Source of the DNA: Porticoccaceae bacterium
Lineage (GTDB): Bacteria; Pseudomonadota; Gammaproteobacteria; Pseudomonadales; Porticoccaceae
Reading direction: 5' to 3'
NCBI GenBank assembly: GCA_029238255.1
Contig: JAQWGK010000061.1
Location: forward strand, 1-64,000
DNA: 64,000 nt
Shown: in pieces, positions 1-9,163 of the stretch
Position numbering within the stretch: the first letter of the stretch is position 1
How the letters are laid out: the number at the start of each line of letters is the position of its first letter
The notes under the pieces: model-generated
The model's input: only the letters and a program-made list of their open reading frames with translations
What the model was told of the DNA's origin: nothing
The model's database searches: none
Translations under genes and position numbers: made by a program

Positions 1-336
1 GATCATATGGCCGAACAGATCGTCAAACAGCTGCACAAGCTGATTGATACGATTAAGGTGGTTGATTTGACTGTGGGTTCACATATTGAACGTGAACTGA
101 TGTTGGTTAAAATTAAAGCCACAGAAAATGATATTCGCACAGAGTTAAAGAGCTGTGTGGAAATCTTCCGGGGACACATCGTTGATGTGACTCCACAGAC
201 CTATACCGTCCAGTTGGCTGGTGACAGTGAGAAGCTGGATGCCTTTATCGAGGCAGTGCGTGATATGGGTATTATGGAAGTGGTGAGAAGCGGTGTTTCA
301 GGCATCTCCCGCGGCGATAAATTTTTACGGGTGTAA
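1..336 (+). CDS. ilvN: Acetolactate synthase small subunit (5' end outside window)
   Basis: C-terminal IlvH/IlvN-like sequence (SHIERELMLVKIKA...GVSGISRGDKFLRV), open to the window start, followed by ilvC. Confidence 0.9.
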   Translation, partial: DHMAEQIVKQLHKLIDTIKVVDLTVGSHIERELMLVKIKATENDIRTELKSCVEIFRGHIVDVTPQTYTVQLAGDSEKLDAFIEAVRDMGIMEVVRSGVSGISRGDKFLRV

Positions 337-394
337 ATTTTAATACAGGCTTCTTAAACAGAAGCTTTTAATGATTAGTTTTTTTAAATATTAG

Positions 395-1420
<1,026 letters not shown>

Positions 1421-1444
1421 GCATTACTGTTAGTTGATTCATCT

Positions 1445-1474
1445 AAAACGGCTCGCTTTTCAGTGAGCCGTTTT
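1445..1474 (+). terminator. Rho-independent terminator after ilvC
   Basis: AAAACGGCTC gcttttcagt GAGCCGTTTT. Confidence 0.85.
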
Positions 1475-1534
1475 AGCATGGGTCACGTAGAAAATTTATA
1501 CTTAAAACCTATTGATAACGAGCGGCAGAAAACC

Positions 1535-2317
1535 ATGGAAAACAGCATGACCAGAGTCGTCGACCTGGATGGCGGAATTAACTTTCGCGATATAGGCGGC
1601 TATACCAACAGTCAGGGGCGCACAGTTAAGTGGCGCAAGATTATGCGCTGTGGCCACCTTGCTGCACTCAGCGATAATGACTTGGATAGGCTCGAGCAGA
1701 TTGGTATCAACCGGGTGCATGATTTTCGCCGTAGTGAAGAGCAGGTGCAGTCACCGAGCTGTGCTATCCGCGCCGAGTTTATCGATGATTATCAAATTCT
1801 GATTGGCGATATCTCGCGCTTTTGGGAATTTCTATTTGAAGGTGAACTGACCGCGGAGTCCTCCCATCAGCTGGTGGTTAATTCCTATAAAACCTGTATC
1901 GAAGCGGTGATTCCGCCCTTTAGTCGCTTTATGCGTCATATTGTCGACAACGCCGACAATGCTTCGGTATTTCACTGTTCAGCAGGTAAAGATCGCACTG
2001 GTATGGCCGCGGCTTTAATTCTGTCGGCGCTGGATGTACCCCGCGAGACTATTATTGAAGACTATATGCTGACCATTGAGCACTACGATTCAGATAAGTT
2101 AATTGGCATTGTGGAAGGCCATCTGCGCGCCGCTAAGGTTGAGAGCTGGGATCGGGAATGGCTGATGCCATACTGCTCTGTTCATCAGGACAATATTGTT
2201 GCTTTCCTCGATGGCATTGAGGAGAGCTATGGTGATGTTAAAAATTACCTGATTGCTGGGCTGGGTCTATCTCAGGCGGACCTGAATAAAATGCATGATT
2301 GTTACCTGGAAGGTTAA
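1535..2317 (+). CDS. Tyrosine-protein phosphatase family protein
   Basis: PTP signature HCSAGKDRTG; start moved to 1535 because the 1463 start lies inside the terminator. Confidence 0.85.
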   Translation: MENSMTRVVDLDGGINFRDIGGYTNSQGRTVKWRKIMRCGHLAALSDNDLDRLEQIGINRVHDFRRSEEQVQSPSCAIRAEFIDDYQILIGDISRFWEFLFEGELTAESSHQLVVNSYKTCIEAVIPPFSRFMRHIVDNADNASVFHCSAGKDRTGMAAALILSALDVPRETIIEDYMLTIEHYDSDKLIGIVEGHLRAAKVESWDREWLMPYCSVHQDNIVAFLDGIEESYGDVKNYLIAGLGLSQADLNKMHDCYLEG

Positions 2318-2320
2318 GCT

Positions 2321-2512
2321 GCTTTCTTATAGGGCTAAAGGCTTTCTTATAGGGCTAAAGGCTTTTTATAGAGCTAAAGGCTTTTTATGTGGCTAAAGGC
2401 TTTTTATGTGGCTAAAGGCTTTCTATAGAGCTAAAGGCTTTTTATGTGGCTAAAGGCTTTTTATAGGGCTAAAGGCTTTTTATAAAGCTGAATGCTTTTT
2501 ATAGGGCTAAAG
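2321..2512. repeat. Tandem repeat, 10 copies of a 19-20 bp unit (consensus GCTTTTTATAGGGCTAAAG)
   Basis: Units read at 2321, 2341, 2361, 2380, 2399, 2418, 2437, 2456, 2475 and 2494, with a partial 11th copy grading into GCTTATAATGCGCC. Confidence 0.97.
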
Positions 2513-2562
2513 GCTTATAATGCGCCACTAAGTACTTGTGGCTAATCCTAAAGGGTAACAGC

Positions 2563-3342
2563 ATGATTGATAAGGTAGAGCAAACAGAGAAGGTAGTAGA
2601 CCTTAAGCCGACCGCGGCAGGGGATACGCCGACTCCGCGCAAAGGTATCTACCTGCTGCCCAATATACTCACCACCGGCGCTCTGTTTGGTGGTTTTTAC
2701 GCGGTACTCTCCGGTTTTAGTGGTCACTTTGAATTTGCTGCCATGGCTATTTTTGCGGCTATGATTTTTGATGGTCTGGATGGTCGCGTTGCACGGATGA
2801 CTAATACCCAGAGTGATTTTGGCGTTCAGTATGACAGTCTCTCGGATATGGTCTCCTTTGGTGTGGCGCCAGCGGTGGTTGCCTACGGCTGGGGTGTTAG
2901 CGATCTCGGCAAGCTGGGTCTGGCGGCAGTATTTGTCTATGCCTCCTGTGCGGCACTGCGTCTTGCGCGCTTTAATGTTCAAGCTGAAGTGGCCGATAAG
3001 AAAACCTTTACCGGTTTGCCTAGCCCTGTTGCGGCGGCACTGGTGGCAGGCTTTATCTGGTCTACCTATCAGATAGAAGGCTCGTTGGGGCTTTCGATAA
3101 CCGGTGCAATACTCACCGCCACGGCTGGCCTGTTAATGGTTTCCAATTTTAAGTATCCGAGCTTTAAAGAAGTTGATCTGCGCGGCAAGGTTCCCTTTAT
3201 TGTTATCCTGTCGATTGTGATGGGCTTTGTGGTGATTACCATTGATCCACCGCGTATTCTTTTTGCGCTGGCGCTGATCTTTAGTTTTTCTGCACCGGTA
3301 ATTTGGTTATGGAAAAAGTTAATGGTCAATAAGCCGAGCTGA
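2563..3342 (+). CDS. pssA: CDP-diacylglycerol--serine O-phosphatidyltransferase
   Basis: CDP-alcohol phosphotransferase motif DGLDGRVARMTNTQSDFGVQYDSLSDMVSFG. Confidence 0.93.
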   Translation: MIDKVEQTEKVVDLKPTAAGDTPTPRKGIYLLPNILTTGALFGGFYAVLSGFSGHFEFAAMAIFAAMIFDGLDGRVARMTNTQSDFGVQYDSLSDMVSFGVAPAVVAYGWGVSDLGKLGLAAVFVYASCAALRLARFNVQAEVADKKTFTGLPSPVAAALVAGFIWSTYQIEGSLGLSITGAILTATAGLLMVSNFKYPSFKEVDLRGKVPFIVILSIVMGFVVITIDPPRILFALALIFSFSAPVIWLWKKLMVNKPS

Positions 3343-3381
3343 TTTTAGCGCTTGGAAAAGTGCTAAAACTCTGTTTGAATA

Positions 3382-3519
3382 ATGACTATGAATAATCCAA
3401 CTCAAAATAATGTCGCTAATATCAGTCTTGGTACTGATATTTCTGCGCCTTTATTTTCTGGCTCTTTATTTACTGCCTCTTTATTTACTTTCTCTGGATT
3501 ACTTCTTCTCCTGCCCTGA
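3382..3519 (+). CDS. leuL: Putative leu operon leader peptide (45 aa: MTMNNPTQNNVANISLGTDISAPLFSGSLFTASLFTFSGLLLLLP)
   Basis: Short ORF below the track length cutoff, immediately upstream of leuA, ending TTA CTT CTT CTC CTG CCC TGA (five consecutive Leu codons). Confidence 0.75.
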   Translation: MTMNNPTQNNVANISLGTDISAPLFSGSLFTASLFTFSGLLLLLP

Positions 3520-3554
3520 GGGGCATCTATCGTTATACCTCATCCAAATTTTCG

Positions 3555-3575
3555 TTTATTGCCTTTGGCAATAAA
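3555..3575 (+). promoter_or_regulatory. Perfect 9-bp stem hairpin in the leuA leader (candidate attenuator element)
   Basis: TTTATTGCC TTT GGCAATAAA between the leader peptide stop and leuA. Confidence 0.6.
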
Positions 3576-3660
3576 ATTCTAGCCCCATCGTGGGTGAATC
3601 CGTTTTACAATGTGGGCTGTTAAAAAAAGAATACGGCTCCAATCAGGAATAGAAGAGACC

Positions 3661-5214
3661 ATGAATACCCAGTCTAAAGAAAAATTAGTTATTTTTGATA
3701 CCACCCTGCGCGACGGTGAACAGAGTCCCGGCGCATCAATGACCAAAGATGAAAAAGTGCGCATTGCTATCGCGCTGGAAAAACTCCGCGTCGACGTTAT
3801 CGAGGCCGGTTTTGCGATTTCCAGCCAGGGGGATTTTGAGGCTATACAGGCAATCGCCAACACCGTGACCGAAAGCCGTATTTGCAGCCTCTCGCGTGCA
3901 GTTAGAGGTGATATTGAACGCGCTGCAGAAGCCCTGCAGGGTGCCAATGCCGGTCGTATTCATACCTTTATCGCCACTTCTCCAATCCATATGAAACACA
4001 AGCTGCAAATGCAGCCGGACGAGGTTCTTGAGCAGGCAGTCGGGGCGGTAAAGATTGCCCGCGGCCTGATCGATGATGTTGAATTTTCTCTGGAAGATGC
4101 CAGCCGTACAGAATTTGAGTTTATGTGCCGAATTACCGAAGCGGTGATTAAGGCCGGTGCACGAACCATTAATCTGCCCGATACGGTCGGTTATTCCGAT
4201 CCCGGTGAATACGGTTCCATGGTCAAGCGTCTGTTAAATACAGTACCCAATGCCGATCAGGCGATCTTCTCGGTCCACTGTCACAATGACTTGGGTCTGG
4301 CGGTAGCCAACAGTCTCGCCGCTGTGCAGAACGGTGCGCGACAGGTTGAATGTACGATTAATGGTTTGGGTGAGCGAGCCGGCAACGCCTCTCTTGAAGA
4401 ACTGGTGATGGCAGTGCGCACACGCAAGGATGTGTTTCCGGTTGAAACCGATATAGACACGGTTCATATAGTGCCGACCTCACGTCTGGTCTCTGGTATT
4501 ACCGGATTCCCTGTGCAACCCAACAAGGCGATTGTCGGTGCCAATGCCTTTGCCCATGAGTCGGGCATTCATCAGGACGGTATTTTAAAATTCCGTGAGA
4601 CCTACGAAATTATGAAAGCCGAAGATGTTGGCTGGAGTACCAATAAGTTATCTCTGGGCAAGTTATCCGGCCGTGCGGCACTCTCGTCACGCCTTGACGA
4701 ACTGGGCATCAAATTTGATAGCAAAGAAGAATTTAACGCTGTGTTTGTGCGCTTTAAGGCACTGGCGGATAAGAAGCGTGAGATCTTTGACGAAGACTTG
4801 CAGGCGCTAGTTTCTGAAGCGCAGATGGGCACTGAAACTGATGCCCTGACACTGGTTGATCTTGAAGTTCTATCCAAGTCTGGACAGGCTCCGCAGGCAA
4901 AAATTGCTATCGCCTATCAGGGTAAGGAACACCGTGCCGAAGCCTCCGGTGATGGTGTTGTCGATGCAATCTTTAATGGGATTGAAAAGCTGGTGAGCAG
5001 CGAAACAACCTTACAGCTCTACTCGGTTAATGCAGTGACTGAAGGCACTGATTCTCAGGGTGGTGTTACTGTGCGTCTGGAGAAAGATGGGCGGATTATT
5101 AATGGCCAGGGTGCCGATACAGATATTTTGGTGGCCAGTGCTAAAGCCTATTTAAATGCGCTGACCCTAATGCGCAATCCCGGTCGTCTGCACCCCCAGT
5201 TGGGCGGTGTGTAA
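3661..5214 (+). CDS. leuA: 2-isopropylmalate synthase
   Basis: [28 protein letters not shown]..., long LeuA with C-terminal regulatory domain; start at ATG 3661. Confidence 0.96.
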   Translation: MNTQSKEKLVIFDTTLRDGEQSPGASMTKDEKVRIAIALEKLRVDVIEAGFAISSQGDFEAIQAIANTVTESRICSLSRAVRGDIERAAEALQGANAGRIHTFIATSPIHMKHKLQMQPDEVLEQAVGAVKIARGLIDDVEFSLEDASRTEFEFMCRITEAVIKAGARTINLPDTVGYSDPGEYGSMVKRLLNTVPNADQAIFSVHCHNDLGLAVANSLAAVQNGARQVECTINGLGERAGNASLEELVMAVRTRKDVFPVETDIDTVHIVPTSRLVSGITGFPVQPNKAIVGANAFAHESGIHQDGILKFRETYEIMKAEDVGWSTNKLSLGKLSGRAALSSRLDELGIKFDSKEEFNAVFVRFKALADKKREIFDEDLQALVSEAQMGTETDALTLVDLEVLSKSGQAPQAKIAIAYQGKEHRAEASGDGVVDAIFNGIEKLVSSETTLQLYSVNAVTEGTDSQGGVTVRLEKDGRIINGQGADTDILVASAKAYLNALTLMRNPGRLHPQLGGV

Positions 5215-5999
5215 TGGATCACAGCCTGCAGCATCAATATTTACAGACTTTGGGCATATTGCAATATGTGCCCAAAGATACTGTTTATGAAGAAGCTGTT
5301 TATGGCGAAGCGGTTGGTGAAAAGGCTGACACTAGATCTGATTCAGTGGCCAAGATTGAGATGCCAGCCACTACGGTTGAAGGGGTAGATGTAAGCAAGC
5401 CCGATAGTGGTTTTGGTCAGAGCACAAATAAAAAGTCTGTAGATATAGCCGCTCTGGTTAATCTTGGGCTGGATGATAATCCGACTGCACCGGCTAAGGC
5501 CAAAGTGGCTGCAAGCAAACCCTCGGCGGCCGTGAATAGCGAACCGGCAGCGGTGATAGAGGTTAAATTTTCACTCTGGCAGATCACTGACGAGCTACTG
5601 GTTTGCAGTGCTATTGAGGGTGCTCTGGCAGAGACTGCCGAGATGCAACTATTAACCAATATCCTAAATGCCATTGGCTGTGGAATTGGCCGACTGCCGC
5701 AGATGGATTTGATTGAGTGGCCACCCTATCCCAATGCGCCAAATGATGAGGCTGAGGCAAGGGAATATCTCGCCACTCTGCTAGCTGCAAAGCTGGCCGA
5801 TAAGCCAGTTAAAACGGTTTTAATGTTTGGTGATAGTTCGGGTGATAGCGGGGCTGATTGGCTGGTATGCCCGGATTCTGAGCAGGCAACAGCGCTGCGA
5901 TTACCCTCACTGGCAACTATGATAGAAAAACCACAGCAGAAAGCGGTGGCCTGGCAGGCGCTGCAAGTTTTACTTCCCCCTAAACCTTCCGCTGTTTAG
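5214..5999 (+). CDS. Divergent DNA polymerase III psi subunit (HolD)-like protein with long acidic/Ala-rich linker
   Basis: N-terminal YLQTLGILQYVPKD resembles HolD LQQLGITQWSLRR; C-terminal LRLPSLATMIEKPQQKAVAWQALQVLLP resembles the HolD C-terminus; located immediately 5' of rimI as in E. coli holD-rimI. Confidence 0.5.
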   Translation: MDHSLQHQYLQTLGILQYVPKDTVYEEAVYGEAVGEKADTRSDSVAKIEMPATTVEGVDVSKPDSGFGQSTNKKSVDIAALVNLGLDDNPTAPAKAKVAASKPSAAVNSEPAAVIEVKFSLWQITDELLVCSAIEGALAETAEMQLLTNILNAIGCGIGRLPQMDLIEWPPYPNAPNDEAEAREYLATLLAAKLADKPVKTVLMFGDSSGDSGADWLVCPDSEQATALRLPSLATMIEKPQQKAVAWQALQVLLPPKPSAV

Positions 6000-6017
6000 C
6001 TCTCCACAGGTGCTGCA

Positions 6018-6515
6018 GTGACTTCCCTAACAGAACCGCCCTCAGAAACACGAATACGACCTATGTGCAGAGATGATCTGCTGCAGATTGTTGCGATTGA
6101 GCTAGAGGCAACGCCATCTCCCTGGAGCGGGGTACAGTTTGAGCAAAGTCTCGAGCAGCACAGTTGTCTGGTGCTCTATGATACTAAGGGCGATGCTGAG
6201 GGCGATTCAAAGGTGGTTCTTGGCTACGCGGTAGTCTCGACAATACTGGATTGTGCTGAGCTGCTGAATATCTGCATTAGCCCGAAGTTTCAGGGCAGGG
6301 GCTTAGGCTCCCAATTACTGACCCATACCCTAAAGCAGCTAGCCGATAATATTGAGGTGGTTTATCTGGAAGTGCGAGTTTCAAATTTTCGTGCCATACA
6401 TCTTTATCACAATCAGGGTTTTCGGGAAGTGGGCCAGCGGCGTGATTACTACCCCACCGAGTTTGGCCGCGAGGATGCTATCTTGATGAATCTGGCACTG
6501 CCCCAATCTAATTAA
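6018..6515 (+). CDS. rimI: Ribosomal-protein-S18-alanine N-acetyltransferase
   Basis: GNAT fold: ICISPKFQGRGLGSQLL, LEVRVSNFRAIHLYHNQGFREVGQRRDYYP. Confidence 0.9.
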   Translation: MTSLTEPPSETRIRPMCRDDLLQIVAIELEATPSPWSGVQFEQSLEQHSCLVLYDTKGDAEGDSKVVLGYAVVSTILDCAELLNICISPKFQGRGLGSQLLTHTLKQLADNIEVVYLEVRVSNFRAIHLYHNQGFREVGQRRDYYPTEFGREDAILMNLALPQSN

Positions 6516-6649
6516 AATAGTCTAGGCACTTTATAGGTACGAAGAGGAGTCAGGCTTTTCTTAAACAGTTGGATTATTAGGCTATTATGTATCCATCAAT
6601 ATTGTGTTCTAATTTATTACTGAATAGTGTGATTTAACGAGGGAAGATT

Positions 6650-7102
6650 ATGGATTTCGAACTGTTGTATTGGCACTGGTTAGTGTTTGGTATGTTGTTG
6701 GTGGCGGCTGAGATATTTATCCCCAGCTTTACGGTTCTCTGGTTTGGCCTTGGTGCCCTGGTTGTCGGGCTGTTAATGCTGGTGCTCGAGCTTAATTTTC
6801 CCGCGCAGATATTAATCTGGACAGTTTCCTCCGTGCTCTGCACGGTGCTCTGGTTTAAATATTTTAAGCCCAAGATGATCGATAGAACCACAGCCGGTAT
6901 CAGTCGCGATGCTGCGATTGGCGAATCCGGGCAGGTGATTAAAGTTCCCACCGAGCACAGCCGTGGGCAGGTGCGTTTTACCACACCAGTACTGGGTGAT
7001 GATGAGTGGGATTTTATCTGCGATGGCGAGGTTGCACTTGGCGATCGTGTGCATATTAAAGAGATATCGGGCAATACATTAATTGTTGTTAAGTTGAGTT
7101 AA
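6650..7102 (+). CDS. NfeD family membrane protein
   Basis: Short-form NfeD: TM segments then OB-like domain; adjacent to SPFH protein. Confidence 0.85.
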   Translation: MDFELLYWHWLVFGMLLVAAEIFIPSFTVLWFGLGALVVGLLMLVLELNFPAQILIWTVSSVLCTVLWFKYFKPKMIDRTTAGISRDAAIGESGQVIKVPTEHSRGQVRFTTPVLGDDEWDFICDGEVALGDRVHIKEISGNTLIVVKLS

Positions 7103-7158
7103 TCTAGCAGCAATGTTTAAACAGAAAGACTAAATAAGGTGTTAAGGGAGAATATAAG

Positions 7159-8010
7159 ATGGAAGGTTCTATTGTAGTCGTAGTTTTTTTACTACTGGTT
7201 TTAATCACCCTACTAAAGGGGATAAGACTGGTACCTCAGGGTTCCAAATGGGTTGTTCAGCGACTGGGGAAGTACCACACATCCCTTAAGCCAGGTTTGA
7301 ATATTATTGTCCCCTATATCGACAGCGTCTCCTATAAGGTGACCACCAAAGATATAGTTCTGGATATCCCCTCTCAGGAAGTGATTACGCTGGATAACGT
7401 GGTGATTGTTGCCAATGCGGTGGCCTATATCAATATTGTTGCGCCAGAGAAAGCGGTTTATGGCGTTGAAGATTATGAGCTGGCCATTCGCACACTGGTT
7501 CAGACTTCGCTGCGTTCAATCGTGGGTGAAATGAAACTGGATGATGCACTTTCATCCAGAGACCAGATTAAAGCCAAGCTAAAAGCCTCAATTTCAGATG
7601 ATATCGCCGACTGGGGTATCACCCTCAAAACTGTCGAAATTCAGGATATTAACCCCTCTGGAACCATGCAGGAGGCGATGGAAGAGCAGGCCGCTGCAGA
7701 GCGTCAGCGACGCGCTACAGTGACTCGTGCCGATGGTGATAAGACCGCTGCGATTCTAACCGCAGATGGCCGTTTGGAAGCCTCGCGTCGAGATGCTGAG
7801 GCTCAGGTAGTTCTGGCGGAAGCGACCAAGGCAGCACTGACCAAGGTCAATGAAGCGATTCAGGATAAAGAGCTGCCGGCGATGTATCTGCTCGGTGAAA
7901 AGTATGTCGAGGCGCTGAGTGAAATGGGTAACTCGGATAATGCCAAGCTGGTGGTGCTGCCTGCGGATATCCCGGCAGCGGTGCGTGGAATTATGAATAA
8001 CACCAAATAG
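7159..8010 (+). CDS. SPFH/band 7 (stomatin-like, QmcA-type) protein
   Basis: RLVPQGSKWVVQRLGKYHTSLKPGLNIIVPYIDSVSYKV. Confidence 0.92.
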   Translation: MEGSIVVVVFLLLVLITLLKGIRLVPQGSKWVVQRLGKYHTSLKPGLNIIVPYIDSVSYKVTTKDIVLDIPSQEVITLDNVVIVANAVAYINIVAPEKAVYGVEDYELAIRTLVQTSLRSIVGEMKLDDALSSRDQIKAKLKASISDDIADWGITLKTVEIQDINPSGTMQEAMEEQAAAERQRRATVTRADGDKTAAILTADGRLEASRRDAEAQVVLAEATKAALTKVNEAIQDKELPAMYLLGEKYVEALSEMGNSDNAKLVVLPADIPAAVRGIMNNTK

Positions 8011-8084
8011 ATTTAGAAGGGCGTCAACCGAATGACTCGGTTGACGTTTGCTTTTAGCAACTTCACTGGTTAAGGAAAATACCC

Positions 8085-8477
8085 ATGTCTAAACTCCTCT
8101 CTTCGTTATTAATGCTCGTCTCAATAGTCCTGCTCTCCAGTGGCTGTGCCAACGGTTATGGCGGTTACGGTGCGCCCAAGCAAATTATTATCGATACCCA
8201 GGGTGTCAATATGAATGCCTATTATCAGGATCTTGCGGACTGTGAAAACTATGCGCGACAGATAGATGTGGCCAGTGAAACCACAGAAGGGGTTGTCGAG
8301 GGTGCGGTTGTCGGTGGTGTAATCGGTGCAGTTTTAGGCAATCATAAAACCGCTGAGAAAAGTGCCGGTGCCGGTGCAGTACTCGGGGGTGTAAAAGGTA
8401 ATAAGCGTGCCCGTCATGAGCAGGAGCGTATTGTTCGACGCTGTTTGGGCGGGCGCGGTTACAACGTTTTAAATTAG
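8085..8477 (+). CDS. Glycine-zipper lipoprotein
   Basis: Lipobox LLSSGC; Gly-rich EGAVVGGVIGAVLG...AGAGAVLGGVKG. Confidence 0.75.
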   Translation: MSKLLSSLLMLVSIVLLSSGCANGYGGYGAPKQIIIDTQGVNMNAYYQDLADCENYARQIDVASETTEGVVEGAVVGGVIGAVLGNHKTAEKSAGAGAVLGGVKGNKRARHEQERIVRRCLGGRGYNVLN

Positions 8478-8500
8478 CCGCTCCTCGTTACTGGCTATAA

Positions 8501-8640
8501 AGCACCGTCATGCTGGCGAAGGCCAGTACCTTTATGGCTCGTAGCGTAATTTATTAGGTCCCAGCCCCAGCCTTCGCTGGGGTGGCGTTCCTGCGCTGGG
8601 GTGACGTTCCTGCGCTGGGATGACGTTCAGGTGACGAGCA
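8501..8640. repeat. Dispersed palindromic element, copy A, with internal direct repeats
   Basis: CCGTCATGCTGGCGAAGGCCAGTA...ATGGCTCGTAGCGTAA...ATTAGGTCCCAGCC matches the reverse complement of 18036-18116; followed by repeated GACGTTCCTGCGCTGGG(G/A)T. Confidence 0.9.
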
Positions 8641-8644
8641 TTCA

Positions 8645-9163
8645 TCAATTTCTAACCGGTCGCTTCTGTAACTTCCTCTGCAATGTCCTCCGATGCATCC
8701 CCAAACTTCTTGCGGTGGCTGAAATATTGCCATCGTTCTCGTTTAGCACCCGCTGAATATGCTCCCATTCAAGTCTATTTACCGACGGCGGTGAATCCTG
8801 AACCTCAACCACAGCCTCACTGTCGTCAAAGGCAGCAATAATCTCATCGGCGCCGGCGGGCTTACAGAGATAGTTAGTGGCCCCCATTTTGATCGCTTCA
8901 ACAGCGGTTGAGATACTTGAGTAACCGGTCAGAATAACCACCTCGAGATCCGGTTTTACCGCGCGCAATTGTTGCAAAATAGATAGGCCGGATTCCCGCT
9001 CGAGCTTTAAATCCAGAACTACTCGATCAATGGTTGCATCAGTGCACTGGGCTACAGCCTGTTGGCCATTTATCGCAGTAATCGCACTATTGCCGCGACG
9101 AACCAACACCTTGGCTAGAACCGAGCTAAACACTGCATCATCATCGACCAGTAAATAATTCAT
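8645..9163 (-). CDS. RegA/PrrA/ActR-type redox response regulator
   Basis: Receiver domain plus C-terminal HTH NDGNISATARSLGMHRRTLQRKLQKRPVR. Confidence 0.9.
   Translation of the reverse strand: MNYLLVDDDAVFSSVLAKVLVRRGNSAITAINGQQAVAQCTDATIDRVVLDLKLERESGLSILQQLRAVKPDLEVVILTGYSSISTAVEAIKMGATNYLCKPAGADEIIAAFDDSEAVVEVQDSPPSVNRLEWEHIQRVLNENDGNISATARSLGMHRRTLQRKLQKRPVRN

Noticed and set aside
1463-1534. Upstream start for the phosphatase gene
   Set aside because: It begins inside the ilvC terminator hairpin; ATG 1535 is more plausible
2321-2512. Possible CRISPR array
   Set aside because: Units are directly abutting 19-20 bp tandem repeats with no unique spacers and no cas genes in the window
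2548-2982. Antisense ORFs of the track (e.g. 2548-2982 -, 21783-22262 -, 27897-28307 -, 36253-36690 -, 48427-48837 -)
   Set aside because: They lie opposite well-supported genes with low-complexity or unrecognisable translations; explained as shadow ORFs
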